Below are positions 44,201-57,269 of a stretch of 64,000 bases of DNA, piece after piece (position 1 is the stretch's first letter; each line of letters begins with the position of its first letter). The stretch lies in contig CM061142.1 in NCBI GenBank assembly GCA_030789695.1, positions 142,447,637 through 142,511,636 on the forward strand, read 5' to 3'. Both the position numbers and the translations under genes were made by a program. This DNA is from Scilla litardierei (taxonomy: Eukaryota > Streptophyta > Magnoliopsida > Asparagales > Asparagaceae). The notes below the pieces were generated by a model. The model saw nothing but the letters and a program-made list of their open reading frames with translations. It ran no database searches and was not told the DNA's origin.

Positions 44201-47200
44201 GGGGGAAGCGGGCGCGTAGCCTGGCCTGTGCCCTTCTCTGGTTTGGGTGGCTAGGGTTGGCCCTGCACCAGAGGTCTGGAGGGGGGGAGCGGGCACGTAG
44301 CCCGGCCCGTGCCCGCCTCTGGTTTGGGTGGCTAGGGTCGGCCCTGCCCCAGAGGTCTTGAGGGGGGGAGCGGGCGCGTAGCCCGGCCCGTGCCCTTCTC
44401 TGGTTTGGGTGGCTAGGGTTGGCCCTGCCCCAGAGGTCTTGAGGGGGGGAGCGGGCGCGTAGCCCGGCCCGTGCCCTTCTCTGGTTTGGGTGGCTTGGGT
44501 TGTCCCTGCCCCAGAGGTCTGGAGGGGGGGAGCGGGCGCGTAGCCCGGCCCGTGCCCTTCTCTGGTTTGGGTGTCTAGGGTCGGCCCTGCCCCAGAGGTC
44601 TTGAGGGGGGGAGCGGGCGCGTAGCCCGGCCCGTGCCCACCTCTGGTTTGGGTGGCTAGGGTCGGCCCTGCACCAGAGGTCTGGAGGGGGGGAGCGGGCA
44701 CGTAGCCCGGCCCGTGCCCACCTCTGGTTTGGGTGGCTAGGGTCGGCCCTGCCCCAGAGGTCTTGAGGGGGGGAGCGGGCGCGTAGCCCGGCCCGTGCCC
44801 TTCTCTGGTTTGGGTGGCTAGGGTCGGCCCTGCCCCAGAGGTCTGGAGGGGGGGAGCGGGCGCGTAACCCGGCCTGTGCCCTTCTCTGGTTTGGGTGGCT
44901 AGGGTTGGCCCTGCCCCAGAGGTCTGGAGGGGGGAGCGGGCACGTAGCCCGGCCCGTGCCCTTCTCTGGTTTGGGTGGCTAGGGTTGGCCATGCCCCAGA
45001 GGTCTGGAGGGGGGAAGCGGGCGCGTAGCCCGGCCCGTGCCCTTCTCGGGTTTGGGTGGCTAGGGTCGGCCCTGCCCCAGAGGTCTGGAGGGGGGGAGCG
45101 GGCACGTAGCCCTTCCCGTGCCCTTCTCTGGTTTGGGTGGCTAGGGTTGGCCCTGCCCCAGAGGTCTGGAGGGGGGAAGCGGGCGCGTAGCCCGGCCCGT
45201 GCCCTTCTCTGGTTTGGGTGGCTAGGGTTGGCCCTGCACCAGATGTCTGGAGGGGGGGAGCGGGCGCGTAGCCCGGCCCGTGCCCACCTCTGGTTTGGGT
45301 GGCTAGGGTCGGCCCTGCCCCAGAGGTCTTGAGGGGGGGAGCGGGCGCGTAGCCCGGCCCGTGCCCTTCTCTGGTTTGGGTGGCTAGGGTTGGCCCTGCC
45401 CCAGAGGTCTTGAGGGGGGGTGCGGGCGCGTAGCCCGGCCCGTGCCCACCTCTGGTTTGGGTGGCTAGGGTCGGCCCTGCCCCAGAGGTCTTGAGGGGGG
45501 GAGCGGGCGCGTAGCCCGGCCCGTGCCCTTCTCTGGTTTGGGTAGCTAGGGTCGGCCCTGCCCCAGAGGTCTGGAGGGGGCGAGCGGGCGCGTTGCCCGG
45601 CCTGTGCCCTTCTCTGGTTTGGGTGGCTAGGGTTGGCCCTGCCCCAGAGGTCTGGAGGGGGGAGCGGGCGCGTAGCCCGGCCCGTGCCCTTCTCTGGTTT
45701 GGGTGGCTAGGGTTGGCCCTGCCCCAGAGGTTTGGAGGGGGGGAGCGGGCGCGTAGGCCGGCCCGTGCCCACCTCTGGTTTGGGTGGCTAGGGTCGGCCC
45801 TGCCCCAGAGGTCTTGAGGGGGGGAGCGGGCGCGTAGCCCGGCCCGTGCCCTTCTCTGGTTTGGGTGGCTAGGGTTGGCCCTGCCCCAGAGGTCTGGAGG
45901 GGGGAGCGGGCGCGTAGCCCGGCCCGTGCCCTTCTCTGGTTTGGGTGGCTAGGGTTGGCCCTGCCCCAGAGGTTTGGAGGGGGGGAGCGGGCGCGTAGGC
46001 CGGCCCGTGCCCACCTCTGGTTTGGGTGGCTAGGGTCGGCCCTGCCCCAGAGGTCTTGAGGGGGGGAGCGGGCGCGTAGCCCGGCCCGTGCCCTTCTCTG
46101 GTTTGGGTGGCTAGGGTTGGCCCTGCCCCAGAGGTCTGGAGGGGGGGAGCAGGCGCGTAGCCCGGCCCGTGCCCACCTATGGTTTGGGTGGCTAGGGTCG
46201 GCCCTGCCCCAGAGGTCTTGAGGTAGGGAGCGGGCGCGTAGCCCGGCCCGTGCCCTTCTCTGGTTTGGGTGGCTAGGGTTGGCCCTGCCCCAGAGGTCTG
46301 GAGGGGGGGAGCGGGCGCGTAGCCCGGCCCGTGCCCTTCTCTGGTTTGGGTGGCTAGGGTTGGCCCTGCCCCAGAGGTCTGGAGGGGGGGAGCGGGCGCG
46401 TAGCCCGGCCCGTGCCCTTCTCTGGTTTGGGTGGCTAGGGTTGGCCATGCCCCAGAGGTCTGGAGGGGGGAAGCGGGCGCGTAGCCCGGCCCGTGCCCTT
46501 CTCTGGTTTGGGTGGCTAGGGTTGGCCCTGCCCCAGAGGTCTGGAGGGGGGGAGCGGGCACGTAGCCCTTCCCGTGCCCTTCTCTGGTTTGGGTGGCTAG
46601 GGTTGGCCCTGCCCCAGAGGTCTGGAGGGGGGAAGCGGGCGCGTAGCCCGGCCCGTGCCCTTCTCTGGTTTGGGTGGCTAGGGTCGGCCCTGCACCAGAT
46701 GTCTGGAGGGGGGGAGCGGGCACGTAGCCCGGCCCGTGCCCACCTCTGGTTTGGGTGGCTAGGGTCGGCCCTGCCCCAGAGGTCTTGAGGGGGGGAGCGG
46801 GCGCGTAGCCCGGCCCGTGCCCTTCTCTGGTTTGGGTGGCTAGGGTTGGCCCTGCCCCAGAGGTCTTGAGGGGGGGGGAGCGGGCTCGTAGCCCGGCCCG
46901 TGCCCACCTCTGGTTTGGGTGGCTAGGGTCGGCCCTGCCCCAGAGGTCTTGAGGGGGGGAGCGGGCGCGTAGCCCGGCCCGTGCCCTTCTCTGGTTTGGG
47001 TGGCTAGGGTCGGCCCTGCCCCAGAGGTCTGGAGGGGGGGAGCGGGCGCGTAGCCCGGCCCGTGCCCTTCTCTGGTTTGGGTGGCTAGGGTCGGCCCTGC
47101 CCCAGAGGTCTTGAGGGGGGGAGAGGGCGCGTAGCCCGGCCCGTGCCCTTCTCTGGTTTGGGTGGCTAGGGTTGGCCCTGCCCCATAGGTCTGGAGGGGG

Positions 47201-47320
47201 GGAGCGGGCGCGTAGCCCGGCCCGTGCCCTTCTCTGGTTTGGGTGGCTAGGGTTGGCCCTACCCCAGAGGTCTGGAGGGGGGAGCGGGCGCGTAGCCCGG
47301 CCCGTGCCCACCTCTGGTTT
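40450..47320. repeat. Two-copy higher-order repeat, period 3398 bp (42 monomers)
   Basis: Matching series start at 40616/44014, 41497/44895, 42467/45865 and 42881/46279, all 3398 bp apart. The second copy carries one extra monomer near 46300, so later matches are offset by about 3480 bp. Confidence 0.8.
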
Positions 47321-50300
47321 GGGTGGCTAGGGTCGGCCCTGACCCAGAGGTCTTGAGGGGGGGAGCGGGCGCGTAGCCCGGCCCGTGCTCTTCTCTGGTT
47401 TGGGTGGCTAGGGTTGGCCCTGCCCCAGAGGTTTTGAGGGGGGGAGCGGGCGCGTAGCCCGGCCCGTGCCCTTCTCTGGTTTGGGTGGATAGGGCTGGCC
47501 CTGCCCCAAAGGTCTGGAGGGGGCGAGCGGGCGCGTAGCCCGGCCCGTGCCCTTCTCTGGTTTGGGTGGCTAGGGTTGGCCCTGCCCCAGAGGTCTTGAG
47601 GGGGGGAGCGGGCGCGTAGCCCGGCCCGTGCCCTTCTCTGGTTTGGGTGGATAGGGCTGGCCCTCCCCCAGATGTCTGGAGGGGGGAGCGGGCGCGTAGC
47701 CCGGCCCGTGCCCACCTCTGGTTTGGGTGGCTAGGGTCGGCCCTGACCCAGAGGTCTTGAGGGGGTGAGCGGGCGCGTAGCCCGGCCCGTGCCCTTCTCT
47801 GGTTTGGGTGGCTAGGGTTGGCCCTGCCCCAGAGGTCTTGAGGGGGGGAGCGGGCGCGTAGCCCGGCCCGTGCCCTTCTCTGGTTTGGGTGGATAGGGCT
47901 GGCCCTGCCCCAGAGGTCTGGAGGGGGCGAGCGGGCGCGTAGCCCGGCCCGTGCCCTTCTCTGGTTTGGGTGGCTAGGGTTGGCCCTGCCCCAGAGGTCT
48001 GGAGGGGGGGAGCGGGCGCGTAGCCCGACCCGTGCCCACCTCTGGTTTGGGTGGCTAGGGTCGGCCCTGCCCCAGAGGTCTTGAGGGGGGGAGCGGGCGC
48101 GTAGCCCGACCCGTGCCCTTCTCTGGTTTGGGTGGCTAGGGTTGGCCCTGCCCCAGAGGTCTGGAGGGGGGAGCGGGCGCGTAGCCCGGCCCGTGCCATT
48201 CTCTGGTTTGGGTGGCTAGGGTTGGCCCTGCCCCAGAGGTCTGGAGGGGGGGAGCGGGCGCGTAGCCCGGCCCGTGCCCTTCTCTGGTTTGGGTGGCTAG
48301 GGTTGGCCCTGCCCCAGAGGTCTGGAGGGGGGGAGCGGGCGCGTAGCCCGGCCCGTGCCCTTCTCTGGTTTGGGTGGCTAGGGGTTGCCCTGCCCCAGAG
48401 GTCTGGAGGGGGGGAGCGGGCGCGTAGCCCGGCCCGTGCCCTTCTCTGGTTTGGGTGGCTAGGGTTGGCCCTGCCCCAGAGGTCTGGAGGGGGGAGCGGG
48501 CGTGTAGCCCGGCCCGTGCCCACCTCTGGTTTGGGTGGCTACGGTCGGCCCTGCCCCACAGGTCTTGAGGGGGGGAGCGGGCGCGTAGCCCGGCCCGTGC
48601 CCTTCTCTGGTTTGGGTGGCTAGGGTTGGCCCTGCCCCAGAGGTCTGGAGGGGGGGGAGCGGACGCGTAGCCCGGCCCGTGCCCTTCTCTGCTTTGGGTG
48701 GCTAGGGTTGGCCCTGCCCCAGAGGTCTGGAGGGGGGAGCGGGCGCGTAGCCCGGCCCGTGCCCTTCTCTGGCTTGGGTGGCTAGGGTTGGCCCTGCCCC
48801 AGAGGTCTGGAGGGGGGGAGCGGGCACGTAGCCCGGCCTGTGCCCTTCTCTGGTTTGGGTGGCTAGGGTTGGCCCTGCCCCAGAGGTCTGGAGGGGGGGA
48901 GCAGGCGCGTAGCCCGGCCCGTGCCCACCTATGGTTTGGGTGGCTAGGGTCGGCCCTGCCCCAGAGGTCTTGAGGTGGGGAGCGGGCGCGTAGCCCGGCC
49001 CGTGCCCTTCTCTGGTTTGGGTGGCTAGGGTTGGCCCTGCCCCAGAGGTCTGGAGGGGGGGAGCGGGCGCGTAGCCCGGCCCGTGCCCTTCTCTGGTTTG
49101 GGTGGCTAGGGTTGGCCCTGCCCCAGAGGTCTGGAGGGGGGAAGCGGGCGCGTAGCCCGGCCCGTGCCCATCTCTGGTTTGGGTGGCTAGGGTTGGCCCT
49201 GCCCCAGAGGTCTGGAGGGGGGGAGCGGGCACGTAGCCCTTCCCGTGCCCTTCTCTGGTTTGGGTGGCTAGGGTTGGCCCTGCCCCAGAGGTCTGGAGGG
49301 GGGAAGCGGGCGCGTAGCCCGGCCCGTGCCCTTCTCTGGTTTGGGTGGCTAGGGTTGGCCCTGCACCAGAGGTCTGGAGGGGGGGGAGCGGGCACGTAGC
49401 CCGGCCCGTGCCCGCCTCTGGTTTGGGTGGCTAGGGTCGGCCCTGCCCCAGAGGTCTTGAGGGGGGGAGCGGGCGCGTAGCCCGGCCCGTGCCCTTCTCT
49501 GGTTTGGGTGGCTAGGGTTGGCCCTGCCCCAGAGGTCTTGAGGGGGGGAGCGGGCGCGTAGCCCGGCCCGTGCCCTTCTCTGGTTTGGGTGGCTTGGGTT
49601 GTCCCTGCCCCAGAGGTCTGGAGGGGGGGAGCGGGCGCGTAGCCCGGCCCGTGCCCTTCTCTGGTTTGGGTGTCTAGGGTCGGCCCTGCCCCAGAGGTCT
49701 TGAGGGGGGGAGCGGGCGCGTAGCCCGGCCCGTGCCCTTCTCTGGTTTGGGTGGCTAGGGTTGGCCCTGCACCAGAGGTCTGGAGGGGGGGAGCGGGCAC
49801 GTAGCCCGGCCCGTGCCCACCTCTGGTTTGGGTGGCTAGGGTCGGCCCTGCCCCAGAGGTCTTGAGGGGGGGAGCGGGCGCGTAGCCCGGCCCGTGCCCT
49901 TCTCTGGTTTGGGTGGCTAGGGTCGGCCCTGCCCCAGAGGTCTGGAGGGGGGGAGCGGGCGCGTAGCCCGGCCTGTGCCCTTCTCTGGTTTGGGTGGCTA
50001 GGGTTGGCCCTGCCCCAGAGGTCTGGAGGGGGGAGCGGGCACGTAGCCCGGCCCGTGCCCTTCTCTGGTTTGGGTGGCTAGGGTTGGCCCTGCCCCAGAG
50101 GTTTGGAGGGGGGAGCGGGCGCGTAGGCCGGCCCGTGCCCACCTCTGGTTTGGGTGGCTAGGGTCGGCCCTGCCCCAGAGGTCTTGAGGGGGGGAGCGGG
50201 CGCGTAGCCCAGCCCGTGCCCTTCTCTGGTTTGGTTGGCTAGGGTCGGCCCTGCCCCAGAGGTCTGGAGGGGGGGAGCGGGCGCGTAGCCTGGCCCGTGC

Positions 50301-51199
50301 CCTTCTCTGGTTTGGGTGGCTAGGGTTGGCCCTGCCCCAGAGGTTTGGAGGGGGGAGCGGGCGCGTAGCCCGGCCCGTGCCCTTCTCTGGTTTGGGTGGC
50401 TAGGGTCGGCCCTGCCCCAGAGGTCTGGAGGGGGGGAGCGGGCGCGTAGCCTGGCCCGTGCCCTTCTCTGGTTTGGGTGGCTAGGGTTGGCCCTGCCCCA
50501 GAGGTTTGGAGGGGGGGAGCGGGCGCGTAGCCCGGCCCGTGCCCTTCTCTGGTTTGGGTGGCTAGGGTTGGCCCTGCCCCATAGGTCTGGAGGGGGGGAG
50601 CGGGTGCGTAGCCCGGCCCGTGCCCTTCTCTGGTTTGGGTGGCTAGGGTCGGCCCTACCCCAGAGGTCTGGAGGGGGGGGTGCGGGCGCGTAGCCCGGCC
50701 CGTGCCCACCTCTGGTTTGGGTGGCTAGGGTCGGCCCTGCCCCAGAGGTCTTGAGGGGGGGAGCGGGCGCGTAGCCCGGCCCGTGCCCTTCTCTGGTTTG
50801 GGTGGATAGGGCTGGCCCTGCCCCAGAGGTCTGGAGGGGGCGAGCGGGCGCGTAGCCCGGCCCGTGCCCTTCTCTGGTTTGGGTGGCTAGGGTTGGCCCT
50901 GCCCCAGAGGTCTGGAGGGGGGGAGCGGTCGCGTAGCCCGGCCCGTGCCCACCTCTGGTTTGGGTGGCTAGGGTCGGCCCTGCCCCAGAGGTCTTGAGGG
51001 GGGGAGCGGGCGCGAAGCCCGGCCCGTGCCCTTCTCTGGTTTGGGTGGCTAGGGTTGGCCCTGCCCCAGAGGTCTGGAGGGGGGGAGCAGGCGCGTAGCC
51101 CGGCCCGTGCCCACCTATGGTTTGGGTGGCTAGGGTCGGCCCTGCCCCAGAGGTCTTGAGGTGGGCAGCGGGCGCGTAGCCCGGCCCGTGCCCTTCTCT

Positions 51200-54100
51200 G
51201 GTTTGGGTGGCTAGGGTTGGCCCTGCCCCAGAGGTCTGGAGGGGGGGAGCGGGCGCGTAGCCCGGCCCGTGCCCTTCTCTGGTTTGGGTGGTTAGGGTTG
51301 GCCATGCCCCAGAGGTCTGGAGGGGGGAAGCGGGCGCGTAGCCCGGCCCGTGCCCTTCTCTGGTTTGGGTGGCTAGGGTTGGCCCTGCCCCAGAGGTCTG
51401 GAGGGGGGGAGCGGGCACGTAGCCCTTCCCGTGCCCTTCTCTGGTTTGGGTGGCTAGGGTTGGCCCTGCCCCAGAGGTCTGGAGGGGGGAAGCGGGCGCG
51501 TAGCCCGGCCCGTGCCCTTCTCTGGTTTGGGTGGCTAGGGTTGGCCCTGCACCAGATGTCTGGAGGGGGGGAGCGGGCACGTAGCCCGGCCCGTGCCCAC
51601 CTCTGGTTTGGGTGGCTAGGGTCGGCCCTGCCCCAGAGGTCTTGAGGGGGGGAGCGGGCGCGTAGCCCGGCCCGTGCCCTTCTCTGGTTTGGGTGGCTAG
51701 GGTGGGCCCTGCCCCAGAGGTCTTGAGGGGGGGAGCGGGCACGTAGCCCGGCCCGTGCCCACCTCTGGTTTGGGTGGCTAGGGTCGGCCCTGCCCCAGAG
51801 GTCTTGAGGGGGGGAGCGGGCGCGTAGCCAGGCCCGTGCCCTTCTCTGGTTTGGGTGGCTAGGGTCGGCCCTGCCCCAGAGGTCTGGAGGGGGGGAGCGG
51901 GCGCGTTGCCCGGCCTGTGCCCTTCTCTGGTTTGGGTGGCTAGGGTTGGCCCTGCCCCAGAGGTCTGGAGGGGGGAGCGGGCGCGTAGCCCGGCCCGTGC
52001 CCTTCTCTGGTTTGGGTGGCTAGGGTTGGCCCTGCCCCAGTGGTTTGGAGGGGGGGAGCGGGCGCGTAGGCCGGCCCGTGCCCACCTCTGGTTTGGGTGG
52101 CTAGGGTCGGCCCTGCCCCAGAGGTCTTGAGGGGGGGAGCGGGCGCGTAGCCCGGCCCGTGCCCTTCTCTGTTTGGTTGGCTAGGGTCGGCCCTGCCCCA
52201 GAGGTCTGGAGGGGGGGAGCGGGCGCGTAGCCCGGCCCGTGCCCTTCTCTGGTTTGGGTGGCTAGGGTTGGCCCTGCCCCAGAGGTTTGGAGGGGGGAGC
52301 GGGCGCGTAGCCCGGCCCGTGCCCTTCTCTGGTTTGGGTGGCTAGGGTTGGCCCTGCCCCATAGGTCTGGAGGGGGGGAGCGGGTGCGTAGCCCGGCCCG
52401 TGCCCTTCTCTGGTTTGGGTGGCTAGGGTCGGCCCTACCCCAGAGGTCTGGAGGGGGGGAGCGGGCGCGTAGCCCGGCCCGTGCCCACCTCTGGTTTGGG
52501 TGGCTAGGGTCGGCCCTGCCCCAGAGGTCTTGAGGGGGGGAGCGGGCGCGTAGCCCGGCCCGTGCCCTTCTCTGGTTTGGGTGGATAGGGCTGGCCCTGC
52601 CCCAGAGGTCTGGAGGGGGCGAGCGGGCGCGTAGCCCGGCCCGTGCCCTTCTCTGGTTTGGGTGGCTAGGGCTGGCCCTGCCCCAGAGGTCTGGAGGGGG
52701 GGAGCGGGCGCGTAGCCCGGCCCGTGCCCACCTCTGGTTTGGGTGGCTAGGGTCGGCCCTGCCCCAGAGGTCTTGAGGGGGGGAGCGGGCGCGTAGCCCG
52801 GCCCGTGCCCTTCTCTGGTTTGGGTGGCTAGGGTCGGCCCTGCCCCAGAGGTCTTGAGGGGGGGAGCGGGCGCGTAGCCCGGCCCGTGCCCTTCTCTGGT
52901 TTGGGTGGCTAGGGTTGGCCCTGCCCCAGAGGTCTGGAGGGGGGGAGCGGGCGCGTAGCCCGGCCCGTGCCCTTCTCTGGTTTGGGTGGCTAGGGTTGGC
53001 CATGCCCCAGAGGTCTGGAGGGGGGAAGCGGGCGCGTAGCCCGGCCCGTGCCCTTCTCTGGTTTGGGTGGCTAGGGTTGGCCCTGCCCCAGAGGTCTGGA
53101 GGGGGGGAGCGGGCACGTAGCCCTTCCCGTGCCCTTCTCTGGTTTGGGTGGCTAGGGTTGGCCCTGCCCCAGAGGTCTGGAGGGGGGAAGCGGGCGCGTA
53201 GCCCGGCCCGTGCCCTTCTCTGGTTTGGGTGGCTAGGGTTGGCCCTGCACCAGATGTCTGGAGGGGGGGAGCGGGCACGTAGCCCGGCCCGTGCCCACCT
53301 CTGGTTTGGGTGGCTAGGGTCGGCCCTGCCCCAGAGGTCTTGAGGGGGGGAGCGGGCGCGTAGCCCGGCCCGTGCCCTTCTCTGGTTTGGGTGGCTAGGG
53401 TGGGCCCTGCCCCAGAGGTCTTGAGGGGGGGAGCGGGCACGTAGCCCGGCCCGTGCCCACCTCTGGTTTGGGTGGCTAGGGTCGGCCCTGCCCCAGAGGT
53501 CTTGAGGGGGGGAGCGGGCGCGTAGCCAGGCCCGTGCCCTTCTCTGGTTTGGGTGGCTAGGGTCGGCCCTGCCCCAGAGGTCTGGAGGGGGGGAGCGGGC
53601 GCGTTGCCCGGCCTGTGCCCTTCTCTGGTTTGGGTGGCTAGGGTTGGCCCTGCCCCAGAGGTCTGGAGGGGGGAGCGGGCGCGTAGCCCGGCCCGTGCCC
53701 TTCTCTGGTTTGGGTGGCTAGGGTTGGCCCTGCCCCAGTGGTTTGGAGGGGGGGAGCGGGCGCGTAGGCCGGCCCGTGCCCACCTCTGGTTTGGGTGGCT
53801 AGGGTCGGCCCTGCCCCAGAGGTCTTGAGGGGGGGAGCGGGCGCGTAGCCCGGCCCGTGCCCTTCTCTGTTTGGTTGGCTAGGGTCGGCCCTGCCCCAGA
53901 GGTCTGGAGGGGGGGAGCGGGCGCGTAGCCCGGCCCGTGCCCTTCTCTGGTTTGGGTGGCTAGGGTTGGCCCTGCCCCAGAGGTTTGGAGGGGGGAGCGG
54001 GCGCGTAGCCCGGCCCGTGCCCTTCTCTGGTTTGGGTGGCTAGGGTTGGCCCTGCCCCATAGGTCTGGAGGGGGGGAGCGGGGGCGTAGCCCGGCCCGTG

Positions 54101-56200
54101 CCCTTCTCTGGTTTGGGTGGCTAGGGTCGGCCCTACCCCAGAGGTCTGGAGGGGGGGAGCGGGCGCGTAGCCCGGCCCGTGCCCACCTCTGGTTTGGGTG
54201 GCTAGGGTCGGCCCTGCCCCAGAGGTCTTGAGGGGGGGAGCGGGCGCGTAGCCCGGCCCGTGCCCTTCTCTGGTTTGGGTGGATAGGGCTGGCCCTGCCC
54301 CAGAGGTCTGGAGGGGGCGAGCGGGCGCGTAGCCCGGCCCGTGCCCTTCTCTGGTTTGGGTGGCTAGGGCTGGCCCTGCCCCAGAGGTCTGGAGGGGGGG
54401 AGCGGGCGCGTAGCCCGGCCCGTGCCCACCTCTGGTTTGGGTGGCTAGGGTCGGCCCTGCCCCAGAGGTCTTGAGGGGGGGAGCGGGCGCGTAGCCCGGC
54501 CCGTGCCCTTCTCTGGTTTGGGTGGCTAGGGTCGGCCCTGCCCCAGAGGTCTTGAGGGGGGGAGCGGGCGCGTAGCCCGGCCCGTGCCCTTCTCTGGTTT
54601 GGGTGGCTAGGGTTGGCCCTGCCCCAGAGGTCTGGAGGGGGGGAGCGGGCGCGTAGCCCGGCCCGTGCCCTTCTCTGGTTTGGGTGGCTAGGGTTGGCCA
54701 TGCCCCAGAGGTCTGGAGGGGGGAAGCGGGCGCGTAGCCCGGCCCGTGCCCTTCTCTGGTTTGGGTGGCTAGGGTTGGCCCTGCCCCAGAGGTCTGGAGG
54801 GGGGGAGCGGGCACGTAGCCCTTCCCGTGCCCTTCTCTGGTTTGGGTGGCTAGGGTTGGCCCTGCCCCAGAGGTCTGGAGGGGGGAAGCGGGCGCGTAGC
54901 CCGGCCCGTGCCCTTCTCTGGTTTGGGTGGCTAGGGTTGGCCCTGCACCAGATGTCTGGAGGGGGGGAGCGGGCACGTAGCCCGGCCCGTGCCCACCTCT
55001 GGTTTGGGTGGCTAGGGTCGGCCCTGCCCCAGAGGTCTTGAGGGGGGGAGCGGGCGCGTAGCCCGGCCCGTGCCCTTCTCTGGTTTGGGTGGCTAGGGTG
55101 GGCCCTGCCCCAGAGGTCTTGAGGGGGGGAGCGGGCACGTAGCCCGGCCCGTGCCCACCTCTGGTTTGGGTGGCTAGGGTCGGCCCTGCCCCAGAGGTCT
55201 TGGTGGGGGGAGCGGGCGCGTAGCCAGGCCCGTGCCCTTCTCTGGTTTGGGTGGCTAGGGTCGGCCCTGCCCCAGAGGTCTGGAGGGGGGGAGCGGGCGC
55301 GTTGCCCGGCCTGTGCCCTTCTCTGGTTTGGGTGGCTAGGGTTGGCCCTGCCCCAGAGGTCTGGAGGGGGGAGCGGGCGCGTAGCCCGGCCCGTGCCCTT
55401 CTCTGGTTTGGGTGGCTAGGGTTGGCCCTGCCCCAGTGGTTTGGAGGGGGGGAGCGGGCGCGTAGGCCGGCCCGTGCCCACCTCTGGTTTGGGTGGCTAG
55501 GGTCGGCCCTGCCCCAGAGGTCTTGAGGGGGGGAGCGGGCGCGTAGCCCGGCCTGTGCCCTTCTCTGTTTGGTTGGCTAGGGTCGGCCCTGCCCCAGAGG
55601 TCTGGAGGGGGGGAGCGGGCGCGTAGCCTGGCCCGTGCCCTTCTCTGGTTTGGGTGGCTAGGGTTGGCCCTGCCCCAGAGGTTTGGAGGGGGGAGCGGGC
55701 GCGTAGCCCGGCCCGTGCCCTTCTCTGGTTTGGGTGGCTAGGGTTGGCCCTGCCCCATAGGTCTGGAGGGGGGGAGCGGGTGCGTAGCCCGGCCCGTGCC
55801 CTTCTCTGGTTTGGGTGGCTAGGGTCGGCCCTACCCCAGAGGTCTGGAGGGGGGGAGCGGGCGCGTAGCCCGGCCCGTGCCCACCTCTGGTTTGGGTGGC
55901 TAGGGTCGGCCCTGCCCCAGAGGTCTTGAGGGGGGGAGCGGGCGAGTAGCCCGGCCCGTGCCCTTCTCTGGTTTGGGTGGATAGGGCTGGCCCTGCCCCA
56001 GAGGTCTGGAGGGGGCGAGCGGGCGCGTAGCCCGGCCCGTGCCCTTCTCTGGTTTGGGTGGCTAGGGTTGGCCCTGCCCCAGAGGTCTGGAGGGGGGGAG
56101 CGGGCGCGTAGCCCGGCCCGTGCCCACCTCTGGTTTGGGTGGCTAGGGTCGGCCCTGCCCCAGAGGTCTTGAGGGGGGGAGCGGGCGCGTAGCCCGGCCC
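51200..56200. repeat. Three-copy higher-order repeat, period 1698 bp (21 monomers)
   Basis: The same ordered variants recur at 51217/52915/54613, 51855/53553/55251 and 52258/53956/55654, always 1698 bp apart. Rare markers such as CTCTGTTTGGTTGG and CCCCAGTGGTTTGG occur once per block. Confidence 0.9.
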
Positions 56201-57269
56201 GTGCCCTTCTCTGGTTTGGGTGGCTAGGGTTGGCCCTGCCCCAGAGGTCTTGAGGGGGGGAGCGGGCGCGTAGCCCGGCCCGTGCCCTTCTCTGGTTTGG
56301 GTGGCTAGGGTTGGCCCTGCCCCAGAGGTCTGGAGGGGGGGAGCGGGCGCGTAGCCCGGCCCGTGCCCTTCTCTGGTTTGGGTGGCTAGGGTTGGCCCTG
56401 CCCCAGAGGTCTGGAGGGGGGGAGCGGGCGCGTAGCCCGGCCCGTGCCCTTCTCTGGTTTGGGTGGCTAGGGTTGGCACTGCCCCAGAGGTCTGGAGGTG
56501 GGGAGCGGGCGCGTAGCCCGGCCCGTGCCCACCTCTGGTTTGGGTGGCTAGGGTCGGCCCTGCCCCAGAGGTCTTGAGGGGGGGAGCGGGCGCGTAGCCC
56601 GGCCCGTGCCCTTCTCTGGTTTGGGTGGCTAGGGTTGGCCCTGCCCCAGAGGTCTGGAGGGGGGGAGCGGGCGCGTAGCCCGGCCCGTGCCCTTCTCTGG
56701 TTTGGGTGGCTAGGGTTGGCCCTGCCCCAGAGGTCTGGAGGGGGGGAGCGGGCGCGTTGCCCGGCCCGTGCCCTTCTCTGGTTTGGGTGGCTAGGGTTGG
56801 CCCTGCCCAAGAGGTCTGGAGGGGGGGCGCGGGCGCGTAGCCCGGCCCGTGCCCACCTCTGGTTTGGGTGGCTAGGGTCGGCCCTGCCCCAGAGGTCTTG
56901 AGGGGGGGAGCGGGCGCGTAGCCCGGCCCGTGCCCTTCTCTGGTTTGGGTGGCTAGGGTTGGCCCTGCCCCAGAGGTCTGGAGGGGGGGAGCGGGCGCGT
57001 AGCCCGGCCCGTGCCCTTCTCTGGTTTGGGTGGCTAGGGTTGGCCCTGCCCCAGAGGTCTGGAGGGGGGGAGCGGGCGCGTTGCCCGGCCCGTGCCCTTC
57101 TCTGGTTTGGGTGGCTAGGGTTGGCCCTGCCCCAGAGGTCTTGAGGGGGGGAGCGGGCGCGTAGCCCGGCCCGTGCCCTTCTCTGGTTTGGGTGGCTAGG
57201 GTTGGCCCTGCCCCAGAGGTCTGGAGGGGGGGAGCGGGCGCGTAGCCCGGCCCGTGCCCTTCTCTGGTT